A DNA stretch of 64,000 nt from DASYTH01 sp035762905. GTDB taxonomy: Bacteria > Actinomycetota > Actinomycetes > Mycobacteriales > Pseudonocardiaceae. The notes beneath the pieces are model-generated. The model had not been told where the DNA came from, did not search any database, and worked only from the letters and a program-made list of their open reading frames with translations. A program made the translations under genes and the position numbers. The stretch spans positions 13,326-77,325 of the forward strand of contig NZ_DASUCC010000099.1 in NCBI RefSeq assembly GCF_035762905.1, read 5' to 3'. Positions 34,183 to 42,284 of this stretch are shown piece by piece; the stretch's first letter is position 1; each line of letters begins with the position of its first letter.

Positions 34183-35919
34183 ATGCAGCCACAGTTTCCG
34201 GCTCAACAGCCACAGTCGCCGACCAGCGCGGCCACCTCGGTCAAGCTGACCGGCTGGCTGCTGTTGGTTCCGGCGGTCATCCTGACCGTGCTCACGCTGG
34301 TCATCCCTACCGTGCGGACGATCAGCACCAGCCTGAGTTCGGCGGACCTGCTCGGTGCGGGCGGACCCGTGGGCGCCGACAACTACGAGGGTCTGTTCGA
34401 TCGCCTGGGGTTCTGGTCGTCGCTGTGGTTCTCGCTGTCGCTGATGCTGGGGCCGATCATCGTGGCGGTGATCGTCGCCCCGCTGCTGTCCGCGGCGGTG
34501 AGCTGGGCGGGCACCTGGGCCCGGTGGGTCACGCGGATCGTGTTGTCCCTGACGCTGGTGGTGTTCTCACCTGTGGCCTTGGCCATCGCCTGGGGGCGCA
34601 CGTTCCGGGACACCCCCGAACTGCTGGCCGATCCCGATCTGACCGGCGGCTCCCTGCGGGTCTCGGTGGCGATGATGACCTTCGGTGTGATGTGCGCCGT
34701 CGGAGTGATGATCTTCCTTCCGGTTTTCCGGGCGCGTGAGCAGCGGCGCCCGATGTGGCCCGCGCTCTTCACCGCCGCGGGCGTGCTGACGCTGGGCCTG
34801 CTCGCGGTCGGGCTGCAGCTGTTCACGGTCCCGTACGTCATGACCCGCTTCGGACCGCGGGACGCGACCATGACCCCGGTCGGGGCGATGTTCACCAACG
34901 CGTTCCAGTTCGGACGGTTGGGCGTCGGGGCCGCCGTCGCCACCGTGCTGCTGGTGCTCCTGGCCGTGCTTGGCGTGGCGGCCGTCCTCGTCCTGATCCT
35001 GACCAGGTTCCGGGTCAGCCTGCTGCCGCCGCGGCAGCGTCGGTCCCCGGCCGTGGGCGGGACCCCGCCACCGGCCGGCGACAACGCCGCCGCGATCGTG
35101 GTCGCGGTGTTCGCGCTGCTGGCCGTGCTGGTCGCCGTCGTGCTGAACGCGCGACCCTGGCTGGACGGGCTGTCCGGCACGGCGCCGGAAAGCCCGCCGG
35201 GCGCGGGACGCCGCACCTGGGTGCCGGCGACGCTCGGGGCGATGCTGTCGGTCCTCGTGGCCTATCTGGCGGCGCTCGGCATCAGCGGCCTGCGTCCGCT
35301 TGGCCGGCACAGCGAGTGGCTGCTCCTGCCGTTCGCCCCCTGGCTGTTCGTGGGGGTGGCCCCGCTGAGCATCGCGTTCTTCACCTCGCTGCGGGACGAC
35401 GGCGGCCTCGACGCCGAGAGCGGTCCGTTCCCGCCGATCCTGGTCAGCATCGTGTCACTGGTGGTCCTGGCCCTGTTGTGCCGGGGGCAGTCGCAGCGGT
35501 GGAAGCACCAGGTGGCCGCGGGCGCACCCGTGGCCGCCACGTTCTTCCGCTCCGTGGTGGTCCCCACCCTGCCGTTGGCGGGCCTGCTCTTCCTGCTGAC
35601 CACCCTCATCAACGCCCAGGACCTGGTGTGGCCGCTGCTGTCGGCGACTTCGCCGGACGGCAGCACCACGTTGCTGATGCTGCTCCGCGCGAACTTCGAG
35701 TTCACCGGGCCCGAGGTCTCCGTTGCCTCGGCGACCCCACTGTTCGCGGTCGTTCTCGGTTTCGCCTGCCTGGTCGCGGTCCAGGTGTTCCACCTGGACC
35801 GGATGGTGGTCGGCACCGGTAGCGCCGAGGAACCCGCCATGCACGACGCGGGGGCGGCGCCGGATGCCGCCGGTCCCGCCCGGTCGGACCAGCCCCTGTA
35901 CCCGTACCCCCGGACCTGA
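34183..35919 (+). CDS. Double ABC-permease-like integral membrane protein
   Basis: 578 residues. The N-terminal half starts like a MalF-type permease (LTGWLLLVPAVILTVLTLVI, SADLLGAGGPVGADNYEGLF) and the C-terminal half like a second permease (PWLFVGVAPLSIAFFTSLRD; FRSVVVPTLPLAGLLFLLTT; INAQDLVWPLLSATSPDGST). The halves are joined by a polar linker around residues 275-300, so one chain could form both transmembrane subunits. A canonical EAA loop is not clear. No ATPase or binding-protein gene is adjacent, so function is uncertain. Confidence 0.55.
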   Translation: MQPQFPAQQPQSPTSAATSVKLTGWLLLVPAVILTVLTLVIPTVRTISTSLSSADLLGAGGPVGADNYEGLFDRLGFWSSLWFSLSLMLGPIIVAVIVAPLLSAAVSWAGTWARWVTRIVLSLTLVVFSPVALAIAWGRTFRDTPELLADPDLTGGSLRVSVAMMTFGVMCAVGVMIFLPVFRAREQRRPMWPALFTAAGVLTLGLLAVGLQLFTVPYVMTRFGPRDATMTPVGAMFTNAFQFGRLGVGAAVATVLLVLLAVLGVAAVLVLILTRFRVSLLPPRQRRSPAVGGTPPPAGDNAAAIVVAVFALLAVLVAVVLNARPWLDGLSGTAPESPPGAGRRTWVPATLGAMLSVLVAYLAALGISGLRPLGRHSEWLLLPFAPWLFVGVAPLSIAFFTSLRDDGGLDAESGPFPPILVSIVSLVVLALLCRGQSQRWKHQVAAGAPVAATFFRSVVVPTLPLAGLLFLLTTLINAQDLVWPLLSATSPDGSTTLLMLLRANFEFTGPEVSVASATPLFAVVLGFACLVAVQVFHLDRMVVGTGSAEEPAMHDAGAAPDAAGPARSDQPLYPYPRT

Positions 35920-36267
35920 ACGACGCCGCCGGACCGCTCAGATTCAGGTTCCAGTCGGTGATCGCACCGCGCATGGAACCAGTTACGTGACGGTGTCCCC
36001 GACCGCACCGGAGCGCGCCGAAGAACAGTCCGGTCACCAAAGGCCATCGCCACCGTCGCCGCCGACGCGCCAAACAGTGGACAATCCCGGGCTCAGGCTC
36101 ACTGCTCGACCCGGAGTGAGTGCCGCTCAGTCGACTTCGGAGCTTCGCTCGCAGGACACGACGGCCACCGTGTCGGTGCGGTTGAGGCGGATCGCCGTCG
36201 AGCGGACCGTATTTTTCGACGCCGGTGCACCTCCGTCTGGTAGCGGTGTCAACGAGGGATGGTGCAC
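35920..36267. other. Intergenic region, no gene seen
   Basis: 348 bp without a supportable frame. Its last bases (GAGGGATGGT before the start codon) are shared with the region upstream of the decayed paralogue at 62726, so the duplication includes the ribosome-binding region. Confidence 0.4.
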
Positions 36268-36891
36268 ATGTCGGTCGAGGTTGTGGCCCTGGGAGGGGGG
36301 ATCTTCTTCCTGTTGGTGGCGATCGTCGGCGGTGGCTTCGCCATACGGGAGATTTCGATGCCCCGGGTGCCGAGCTGGGCCAGGGCGGCATCCGGCGCAT
36401 TCGGCGTGCTGCTGTTGGTGCCGTTCATGCTCGGCGTTCTTCGCGGCGAGTTGGTCGAGGACGCGGGTTCACCGGCTCAGGCGGGGGTTGACCACCGCTC
36501 CGCAAGTCCAGGAGCGAGCGGCATCGAGGTCGACACCGAACCCGAGACCACCGGCGACCAGGTCAGGCTGACCGGACTGGCGGTTTCGGTGCGCAACGAT
36601 CCGCCGCGGGTTGGGGACACCATCACGGTCGGCTATTCGCTGACCAACGTGGGGCAGCAGCGCATCCAGTTCGAGTACACCTTCGTGGGAGCCCGCGACC
36701 CGGGCAACGGACATGCCGACGCCGAGGATGGCAATGAAGGTCGCGCTCTTGAACCAGGTGAGACCATCAGTGTCCAAGGCAAGGTCTTCATCGACAAGGC
36801 GGGAACGTGGACGCTGTGGCCCTGCTATGTGCTCGCGGGTGACCAGTTCTGCCCGGACAGGTGGAAGGCGTTCAGCGTCATCGCGCAGTGA
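36268..36891 (+). CDS. Membrane-anchored protein with an Ig-like (DUF4352-type) extracellular domain
   Basis: 207 residues from ATG 36268; an ATG 3 codons upstream sits too close to the GAGGG. Two membrane helices (LGGGIFFLLVAIVGGGFAIR; GAFGVLLLVPFMLGVLRG) are followed by an exported domain. That domain reads TTGDQVRLTGLAVSVRNDPP, VGDTITVGYSLTNVGQQRIQ and GKVFIDKAGTWTLWPCYVLA, a beta-sandwich with two Cys residues placed to form a disulfide. The family has no defined activity. A broken paralogue occurs at 62726-63135, so this gene is the intact member of a pair. Confidence 0.6.
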   Translation: MSVEVVALGGGIFFLLVAIVGGGFAIREISMPRVPSWARAASGAFGVLLLVPFMLGVLRGELVEDAGSPAQAGVDHRSASPGASGIEVDTEPETTGDQVRLTGLAVSVRNDPPRVGDTITVGYSLTNVGQQRIQFEYTFVGARDPGNGHADAEDGNEGRALEPGETISVQGKVFIDKAGTWTLWPCYVLAGDQFCPDRWKAFSVIAQ

Positions 36892-37084
36892 CATCGGCGC
36901 AGTGAGTGCGGCGCGATGCCCACCGTGCCGCCGATCCCGGATAGCTTCCAGGTTGCGGAACGCCTCGCAAACCTCGGCAGAGTGTGTTCGGACGCCGGTC
37001 GGTGTCCGAAACCGGTAGGTCCCGGTGCGACGCGCCGGGAATGGCGAGGGCGGCTATGCCTTCGCCATTCCCGGCGTCGATCGC

Positions 37085-39409
37085 TCAGATGTACTGACGG
37101 ACGTGCACGACGTGTAGTCCGGGAGCGGCGAGGATGTCCCGCTCGCAGAACCGCTCGGTCACCCATTGCTTATGAGAGTAGAGCTTCGTCTGGTCGCTGT
37201 GGTGCGCGGAGGTCGGGTCGGCGGACTGCGAGTAGGTCAGCAGGGTGGCGCTGTCCGGGCATCTGTCGCCGTCGAACGCCACGGCATGCAGGTAGGTCGT
37301 GCCCTGCTGCATCTCGGTGTAGCCCTTCGCCGGATCCCAGATACCGCCGATGGCGTTGTACACGCCGAGTCGTGCGGTGCCGCCTCCGATGGGGATCCGG
37401 TCGCCGCCCCGTACCACATAGTGGTGGTCACCGAACGGCGCGTCGAGCGGGATGCCCGCGGCACGCAGTTCGGCGACCGCATCGGACAGGGCTCGCAACA
37501 CGGCGGGGTTCGCCGTGTTCAACGTGTTCGGCGTGGTGACCGGATCGCTGGCGGTGAAGGGAACCAGCCAGAGGTTCGGGCCGGCACTGGCGCCGGCCTT
37601 GAGCCAGAACCGGTCGAACAGCAGCGCGCCGCGGCTGCTTACGTCGTTCTGGCGGTCCCATGTGGACAGAACGGTGCACGCCTCGGCGAGGTCCGGCTCC
37701 GCCCGACAGGCCGGCACCAGATCGTCGACGGTGAGCTCGGCGATGTGGTTGCGGTTGGACAGCATGAGGTCCTGCAGCGACTCACGGGTGAACCGGCCGT
37801 GCGCGAGTACCTGTTCGATCTCGACGAGCCCGCCCCGGGTGCGCGGCTTCTGCTCGGTGCCGACCGGACCGACGATCCGGGGGTAGCCGGTGAGCGGCTG
37901 CGCCGGGTTGATCAGCCAGTAGCTGTCGTTGGAGTTCGCCAGATAGTCGGCGCGGGTCAGCGTGGGCAGCCTGGCCGGTCCGAACAGGCCCGGCGTCCGG
38001 GCGTCCGCGTCGCGGCCCCAGGCGCATTCCGGACGCGAGCCGTCCAGCACCGCGAGTCCACGCTCGGCGAACGTGCGCTCGCCGAGCTCGGTGTTGCAGG
38101 CGGCCGCGTGCGCGTCGGTCACGTGCGGTATCGAGTGGATCTGGCCGTACCGCGCGTCTCCCTGGCCGTCGGTGACCATGATGTTCATCCACGGCAACCC
38201 CTGGACCTCCCCCAACCCGTGCATCGCATCGCGGGCGTCGCGGGAGCGCATGAGCCGCAGCGTCGCGTCCGCCAACCGCAGGTTCGCCGCGTTGGCGTCG
38301 GCCAACGCGTAGGCGGTGTCAGCGGTCCACGGCAGATCCGTGGAGCCCAGGCGCGGTACGACCGGACCGTAACGCGTCCACCACTGCGCCCTGGTGACCG
38401 TCCCGACGCTGCCGTCGGATTGGCGAACGGTGACGGAGACATCCTTGCGCAGCATGGCTTCCGGCTTGCCGTCGACCAGGTAGGTCGTCGGGGAGCCGGG
38501 TGCCAGCCGCAGCTGGAACAGGGTGTAGGTGCGGGTGTTGTCGGCTGCGGTCCCGCTCCACGCCATCGTGGCGTTGTGCCCGATCCACATCAGCGGCACG
38601 CCGACCACGCCCGCCCCGCTCGCGTCGAGCCTGCCCGGGATCGTCAGGTGCGACTGCCACAGCCGCAGATCCGGCGCATGCCACGGCAGATGCGGGTTGC
38701 CCAGCGAGAGGCCACGGCCGTTCGCGGTCGCCGCGCCGCCGAAGGCGATGGCGTTGCTGCCGATGTTGCGATCCTCGACCGGTTGCGCCGCAGCGGTTCC
38801 GGCGGGGCCCGGTCGCGCCGAGACGATCCCGTCCGCTGCGGAAGCCTGGCCGTAGACCATGCCCAGCGCGTACAGGTGCCGGTAGACGTCGATCTGGGTC
38901 ATGGCCCGCGGCCACGGCGCGTCCGCGCACGCCGGATCGGTGATCCGGTTGCGGCGCAGGAACTCGGTCACGCCGGCCGCGTAGCCCCGCACCACCGCGC
39001 GGACGTCGGCACTGGGGCCAAGCGGTGCGGGCTGGGCCAGCAGCCGTTCCACCGCGCCACTGTCGTTGATCCCCTGGAAGTACAGGTCGCTGGCCAGGTT
39101 CGTGCTCGCCTGGGAGAGCCCGCTCACGGGGCGGGCGTCCGGTCCGAGGTGGCGCGAGCGACGTCCGGAGGTGGTGAGCATCGTCTGGCCGATGGCGCAG
39201 GCGTTGTCGCGCGCCGCGGCGTAACCCTGACCGAAGCCGAGGCTCGCGTAGTCCCCGGCGAGGACGTGCGGAATGCCGTACTCGGTGTATCGGATCGTCG
39301 CCGCAAGGGAACCGGTCGGCAGAGCGGCCGCCGAGGTTACGGCCGGCGCCGTCGCGAGCGCGACGGCCACCATGGTGGAGATCGTGGCGAACTTGCGTCG
39401 TCGAAGCAC
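37085..39409 (-). CDS. Secreted penicillin-acylase-family Ntn hydrolase
   Basis: 774 residues from GTG 39407-39409, preceded by GAAAGGACACC; the longer frame starts upstream without such a site. A signal peptide ends near VTSAAALP. The alpha chain begins ATIRYTEYGIPHVLAGDYAS. The autocatalytic cleavage site is RNIGSNAIAFGGAATANGRG, with the Ser nucleophile at the new beta-chain N-terminus. PLMWIGHNATMAWSGTAADN and RYGPVVPRL are further family motifs. Substrates include acyl-homoserine lactones, lipopeptides and beta-lactams. The gene lies 107 bp downstream of a regulator gene on the same strand. Confidence 0.9.
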   Translation of the reverse strand: MLRRRKFATISTMVAVALATAPAVTSAAALPTGSLAATIRYTEYGIPHVLAGDYASLGFGQGYAAARDNACAIGQTMLTTSGRRSRHLGPDARPVSGLSQASTNLASDLYFQGINDSGAVERLLAQPAPLGPSADVRAVVRGYAAGVTEFLRRNRITDPACADAPWPRAMTQIDVYRHLYALGMVYGQASAADGIVSARPGPAGTAAAQPVEDRNIGSNAIAFGGAATANGRGLSLGNPHLPWHAPDLRLWQSHLTIPGRLDASGAGVVGVPLMWIGHNATMAWSGTAADNTRTYTLFQLRLAPGSPTTYLVDGKPEAMLRKDVSVTVRQSDGSVGTVTRAQWWTRYGPVVPRLGSTDLPWTADTAYALADANAANLRLADATLRLMRSRDARDAMHGLGEVQGLPWMNIMVTDGQGDARYGQIHSIPHVTDAHAAACNTELGERTFAERGLAVLDGSRPECAWGRDADARTPGLFGPARLPTLTRADYLANSNDSYWLINPAQPLTGYPRIVGPVGTEQKPRTRGGLVEIEQVLAHGRFTRESLQDLMLSNRNHIAELTVDDLVPACRAEPDLAEACTVLSTWDRQNDVSSRGALLFDRFWLKAGASAGPNLWLVPFTASDPVTTPNTLNTANPAVLRALSDAVAELRAAGIPLDAPFGDHHYVVRGGDRIPIGGGTARLGVYNAIGGIWDPAKGYTEMQQGTTYLHAVAFDGDRCPDSATLLTYSQSADPTSAHHSDQTKLYSHKQWVTERFCERDILAAPGLHVVHVRQYI

Positions 39410-39516
39410 AGCTGGTGTCCTTTCGGTGAGGTGCGTGTCGGTGAAGCGCGCCGCTCGCGGCGCGATGATGCGTACTTCCACCTGGGTCGCCGAGTGGGCG
39501 CTCGGCGACCCAGGGC

Positions 39517-40089
39517 CTACTGGTCCGCGTCGGGGTCGGGAAACGCGATGAACCGCACGAGGACCCGCCGCGACCCGGGCGGCTGCTCGTCCGCCGCTCG
39601 CCAGTAGCGCTTGAGCAGGGCGAGATAGTCATCGAAGAACGCCTTGAGCTCGTCCTGGGTCAGGCGCAGGGCGCTGCGGGAGAAGGGCACCGCGTCGGCC
39701 CACTCGCCGAGTTCGTCGCCACGTTCCTGGAACCTGGCCCACACCTCGAGGTCCTCGGCGAACTGGCTACGGTTGATCTCGTCGAACAGTTCGCGCATCG
39801 GAACGCTCTGCGCACCGCGGCGAGGGAACCGCAGGTCCCTCGGCCGGACTCGCCACCAGCGCTCCTTGCCGCGACCCAGGTCCGGCTCCTCCTCGATGAA
39901 GCCGTACTTGGCCAGTTCGCGAAGGTGGTAGCTGGTGGCGCCGGTGTTTTCGCCGAGGTCCTTGGCCAGCGTCGTCGCCGATGCGGGTCCCTGACGCAGG
40001 ATCCGCAGGATCCGCCGGCGCAGCGGGTGCACGAGTGCCTTGAGGACCGCCGGATCGGTGATCTCCTCCGACGGAGGTGGAACGGTCAT
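39517..40089 (-). CDS. Winged-helix (ArsR-type) regulator with long C-terminal domain
   Basis: 190 residues. The winged helix spans residues 10-80 (VLKALVHPLRRRILRILRQG and NTGATSYHLRELAKYGFIEE). The C-terminal part (FDEINRSQFAEDLEVWARFQ, LTQDELKAFFDDYLALLKRY) is helical and typical of a large actinomycete family. No metal site is visible. It is upstream of and codirectional with the acylase gene, and direct repeats lie at its own start, pointing to autoregulation and control of the acylase. Confidence 0.85.
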   Translation of the reverse strand: MTVPPPSEEITDPAVLKALVHPLRRRILRILRQGPASATTLAKDLGENTGATSYHLRELAKYGFIEEEPDLGRGKERWWRVRPRDLRFPRRGAQSVPMRELFDEINRSQFAEDLEVWARFQERGDELGEWADAVPFSRSALRLTQDELKAFFDDYLALLKRYWRAADEQPPGSRRVLVRFIAFPDPDADQ

Positions 40090-40091
40090 GA

Positions 40092-40114
40092 TGCAAAGCT
40101 AGTTGTGCAAAGCT
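40092..40114. promoter_or_regulatory. Direct-repeat operator at the winged-helix regulator gene
   Basis: TGCAAAGCT occurs at 40092-40100 and again at 40106-40114, a perfect 9-bp direct repeat with a 14-bp period, starting 3 bp upstream of the regulator's ATG (minus strand). The site is AT-richer than its surroundings and probably overlaps the promoter, which suits an autoregulated repressor. Confidence 0.55.
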
Positions 40115-40237
40115 TTCTCTGTACACCCTGGCTTCGTAAGGCCAGGATTGACCCTTAGCCCGATTGGCGCAGCTTGGAGCTCGACCGGTGCGGCATGATG
40201 CATGCCGGAGCGTCGGTCGTGCTGGGGAGGAGCTTCG

Positions 40238-41152
40238 GTGCCAAGGATCCTTGCTGTGCCTGTGGTGGCGGTTTCGCTCGTGCTGGGCCTGGTCACACCG
40301 GCGGCGGCGGGGCCGACCCGGGTGATCACGCTTCCCGGGGCCATCTCCGCCGAAGGCATCACCGCCGGGCGGGGCAACACCTTCTACGCCGGCGACCTGC
40401 TCGGCGGCGACATCTTCCGGGGTGACATTCGCCGGGGTACGGCGGAGCTGTTCATCGACGTGCCGGCCGGGACCGAGACCGTCGGCATGGACCTGGACCA
40501 GCATCACGATCTGCTGTTCGTCGCCGGCGGCCCGATCCAGACAGGCGGGCCGGGCAAGGCATACGTCTACAGCACCCGCACCCGTGCTTTGGTCGCCAGC
40601 TACGTCCTCGGCGACCCGGGGACCTCGCTCGTCAACGGCGTGACGGTGACCCCGTACGGCGCCTGGTTCACCGACTCCCTCCAACCGAAGCTGTACTTCG
40701 TGCCGCTCGCGTTCGGGGTTCCGGGGCCGGTGCGCACCCTGGAACTGACCGGGCCCGCGGCCGGTGACCCCGGCACCTTCTTCATCAACGACATCACCTC
40801 CACCCCGTCCGGGCGCACGCTGTTGGTGGCGCCCGGTGGAACGCTGTGCACGATCGACCCCGCCACCGGAGCCAGCACGCTGGTCGCGGGCGTGCACATC
40901 CCCGGCGCCGACGGCCTCGTACTCGACGGCCGCCGGCTGTGGGCCGTGCAGTTCGACAATCAGGTCAGCCGATGGCTGCTCCGTGACGACCTCAGCCACG
41001 GCACCCCGGACGGGGTGATCACCAACCCGCGGTTCGCGGCGCCGGTCACCGCTGCCAAGTTCGGCAACCGACTCGCCGTCGTGAACTCCCACCTGGACAC
41101 CGGCCTACCGCCCACCAACCCCACCTACGAGGTGGTTGTCGTCAACGCCTGA
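40238..41152 (+). CDS. Secreted SMP-30/gluconolactonase-like beta-propeller
   Basis: 304 residues from GTG 40238, preceded by GGGGAGGAGC. The signal peptide is VPRILAVPVVAVSLVLGLVT ending in PAAAG. The propeller repeats include ISAEGITAGRGNTFYAGDLL, ETVGMDLDQHHDLLFVAGGP and LVNGVTVTPYGAWFTDSLQP (the Asn/Asp metal site of this fold) and FINDITSTPSGRTLLVAPGG. The enzyme would act outside the cell, possibly as a lactonase, but many such proteins are uncharacterised. It is divergent from the acylase regulator across 148 bp. Confidence 0.8.
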   Translation: MPRILAVPVVAVSLVLGLVTPAAAGPTRVITLPGAISAEGITAGRGNTFYAGDLLGGDIFRGDIRRGTAELFIDVPAGTETVGMDLDQHHDLLFVAGGPIQTGGPGKAYVYSTRTRALVASYVLGDPGTSLVNGVTVTPYGAWFTDSLQPKLYFVPLAFGVPGPVRTLELTGPAAGDPGTFFINDITSTPSGRTLLVAPGGTLCTIDPATGASTLVAGVHIPGADGLVLDGRRLWAVQFDNQVSRWLLRDDLSHGTPDGVITNPRFAAPVTAAKFGNRLAVVNSHLDTGLPPTNPTYEVVVVNA

Positions 41153-41360
41153 GCACCCTCAACGGCGAGTCTGCTCAGCTCCGCCCGTGAAGCCGTCGCC
41201 GCCTTGAAGATCAGCCACACCCGGCCGGCCGCGCCGGCGCGGCAAGACCTGACGGCGGATCACGCCGTCCACCGAGGATCCCGCGGCGTACCCGCCCGTT
41301 GTTTCCCGTGCCCCAGAGTGGGTACGACACCGCCATCGACCGTTCGACGAAGGAGGCCCG

Positions 41361-41528
41361 ATGGCGCTCGATCCCACTCGTCGCCGCCCGTTTCGCCTGC
41401 TGGCCGTGATGGCCGCGCTGGTCGCGTTGCCGCTGCTGGCCGCGTGCAACGACAGCGAAGAGGACGACGACGACGATGACGACGGAATGGGCGGCAAGCC
41501 TGTCGCGGTCATGATCGTGTCCGAGTAG
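41361..41528 (+). CDS. Tiny Asp-rich lipoprotein
   Basis: 55 residues from ATG 41361, with a perfect AAGGAGG 6 bp upstream. An RRRPFR basic region is followed by the hydrophobic core LLAVMAALVALPLLAAC, whose end is a lipobox (LLAAC). After lipidation at that Cys only 26 residues remain: NDSEE, seven consecutive Asp, then GMGGKPVAVMIVSE. The acidic run could bind cations or cell-wall polymers. No family is recognised. Lipobox and ribosome-binding site make this a credible small gene. Confidence 0.6.
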   Translation: MALDPTRRRPFRLLAVMAALVALPLLAACNDSEEDDDDDDDGMGGKPVAVMIVSE

Positions 41529-41590
41529 AAAGACCAACCAGCCGGCCAATACCGGTACCGGTCCGCCCACCTGATGACGGCATGACTGGA

Positions 41591-41818
41591 CGGGTTGTAC
41601 TCAGCACGGCGGTGGCACCACCGGATCGCATGGAGAGCGGATTCGACCGCGGCAAGTTCACGCAAGGTCACCAGGGAGGTCACCTCCCACCACTTCCCGG
41701 AACGAGTTGGCCGGTACGGAACCTTCCGGTACGGCCGCCAGCCGATTGCCGCCGAGGGCGGGACGTTCAGCGCCCTCTGCTCCCCCAACTCCTGAACCCA
41801 CCCCCGCTGCTGCAGCTG
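41591..41818 (-). pseudogene. Coding-like fragment of an unknown protein
   Basis: Within a longer minus-strand frame, residues such as RGWVQELGEQRALNVPPSAA and SGKWWEVTSLVTLRELAAVE with SALHAIRWCHRRAEYN look like real protein. The flanks are low-complexity and include a poly-Ser run antisense to the Asp-rich lipoprotein. The family is not recognised, and the piece is probably a truncated relic. The rest of 41529-42284 has only the possible short ORF at 42073. Confidence 0.3.
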
Positions 41819-42072
41819 TGCTGCCAATCCCGGCGCCGGCGCGGAGGTCTGCTCAGCCAGATCCCTTGGTGCAGGTGTCGGCCGTGAGCACGATGCGCTC
41901 GGTGAGCATGCGCGGTCGGACCGGCCGGTGCTCGCGCCGACGTTCATTCCAGAGTGGACAGTCGGCCACTCACCGCGCACCCCCGAACCAGACCCGGACC
42001 GTCAGCGCCGGCGAGCGTCGACGGGTGCCTGGTCAGGCGTGGCGTGGTCGGGTGTATCGGTGGCGTCCTCGA

Positions 42073-42270
42073 TCAGTGCGGGTACATGGTCCAGACGGTC
42101 ACCGGGACGCCATCCGCGGTGAGCTGCCCGGCTGGCTGAGCGGGTCCAGGCCTCGCCGCCGCGACCGTCCGCAACGAGGCGGCCGCAAAGTCTCCAACAA
42201 TCGGCTCCGTTCGGCCGTTGCCGCACATCACCACAGCGTGTTCGAATCCCCTCAACCGAATGTCACTCAC
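42073..42270 (-). CDS. Possible short ORF divergent from the BNR gene
   Basis: 65 residues from GTG 42268-42270: SDIRLRGFEHAVVMCGNGR, then EPIVGDFAAASLRTVAAARP and a C-terminal LTADGVPVTVWTMYPH. Composition is protein-like and the start is back-to-back with the BNR gene. No family is recognised and no good ribosome-binding site is visible, so it may be a remnant. Confidence 0.25.
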   Translation of the reverse strand: MSDIRLRGFEHAVVMCGNGRTEPIVGDFAAASLRTVAAARPGPAQPAGQLTADGVPVTVWTMYPH

Positions 42271-42284
42271 GGGCGGAGGCGGAC

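Noticed and set aside
37166..39607. 813-codon plus-strand frame
   Set aside because: Complete antisense of the penicillin-acylase gene, whose signal peptide, cleavage site and motifs are unambiguous.
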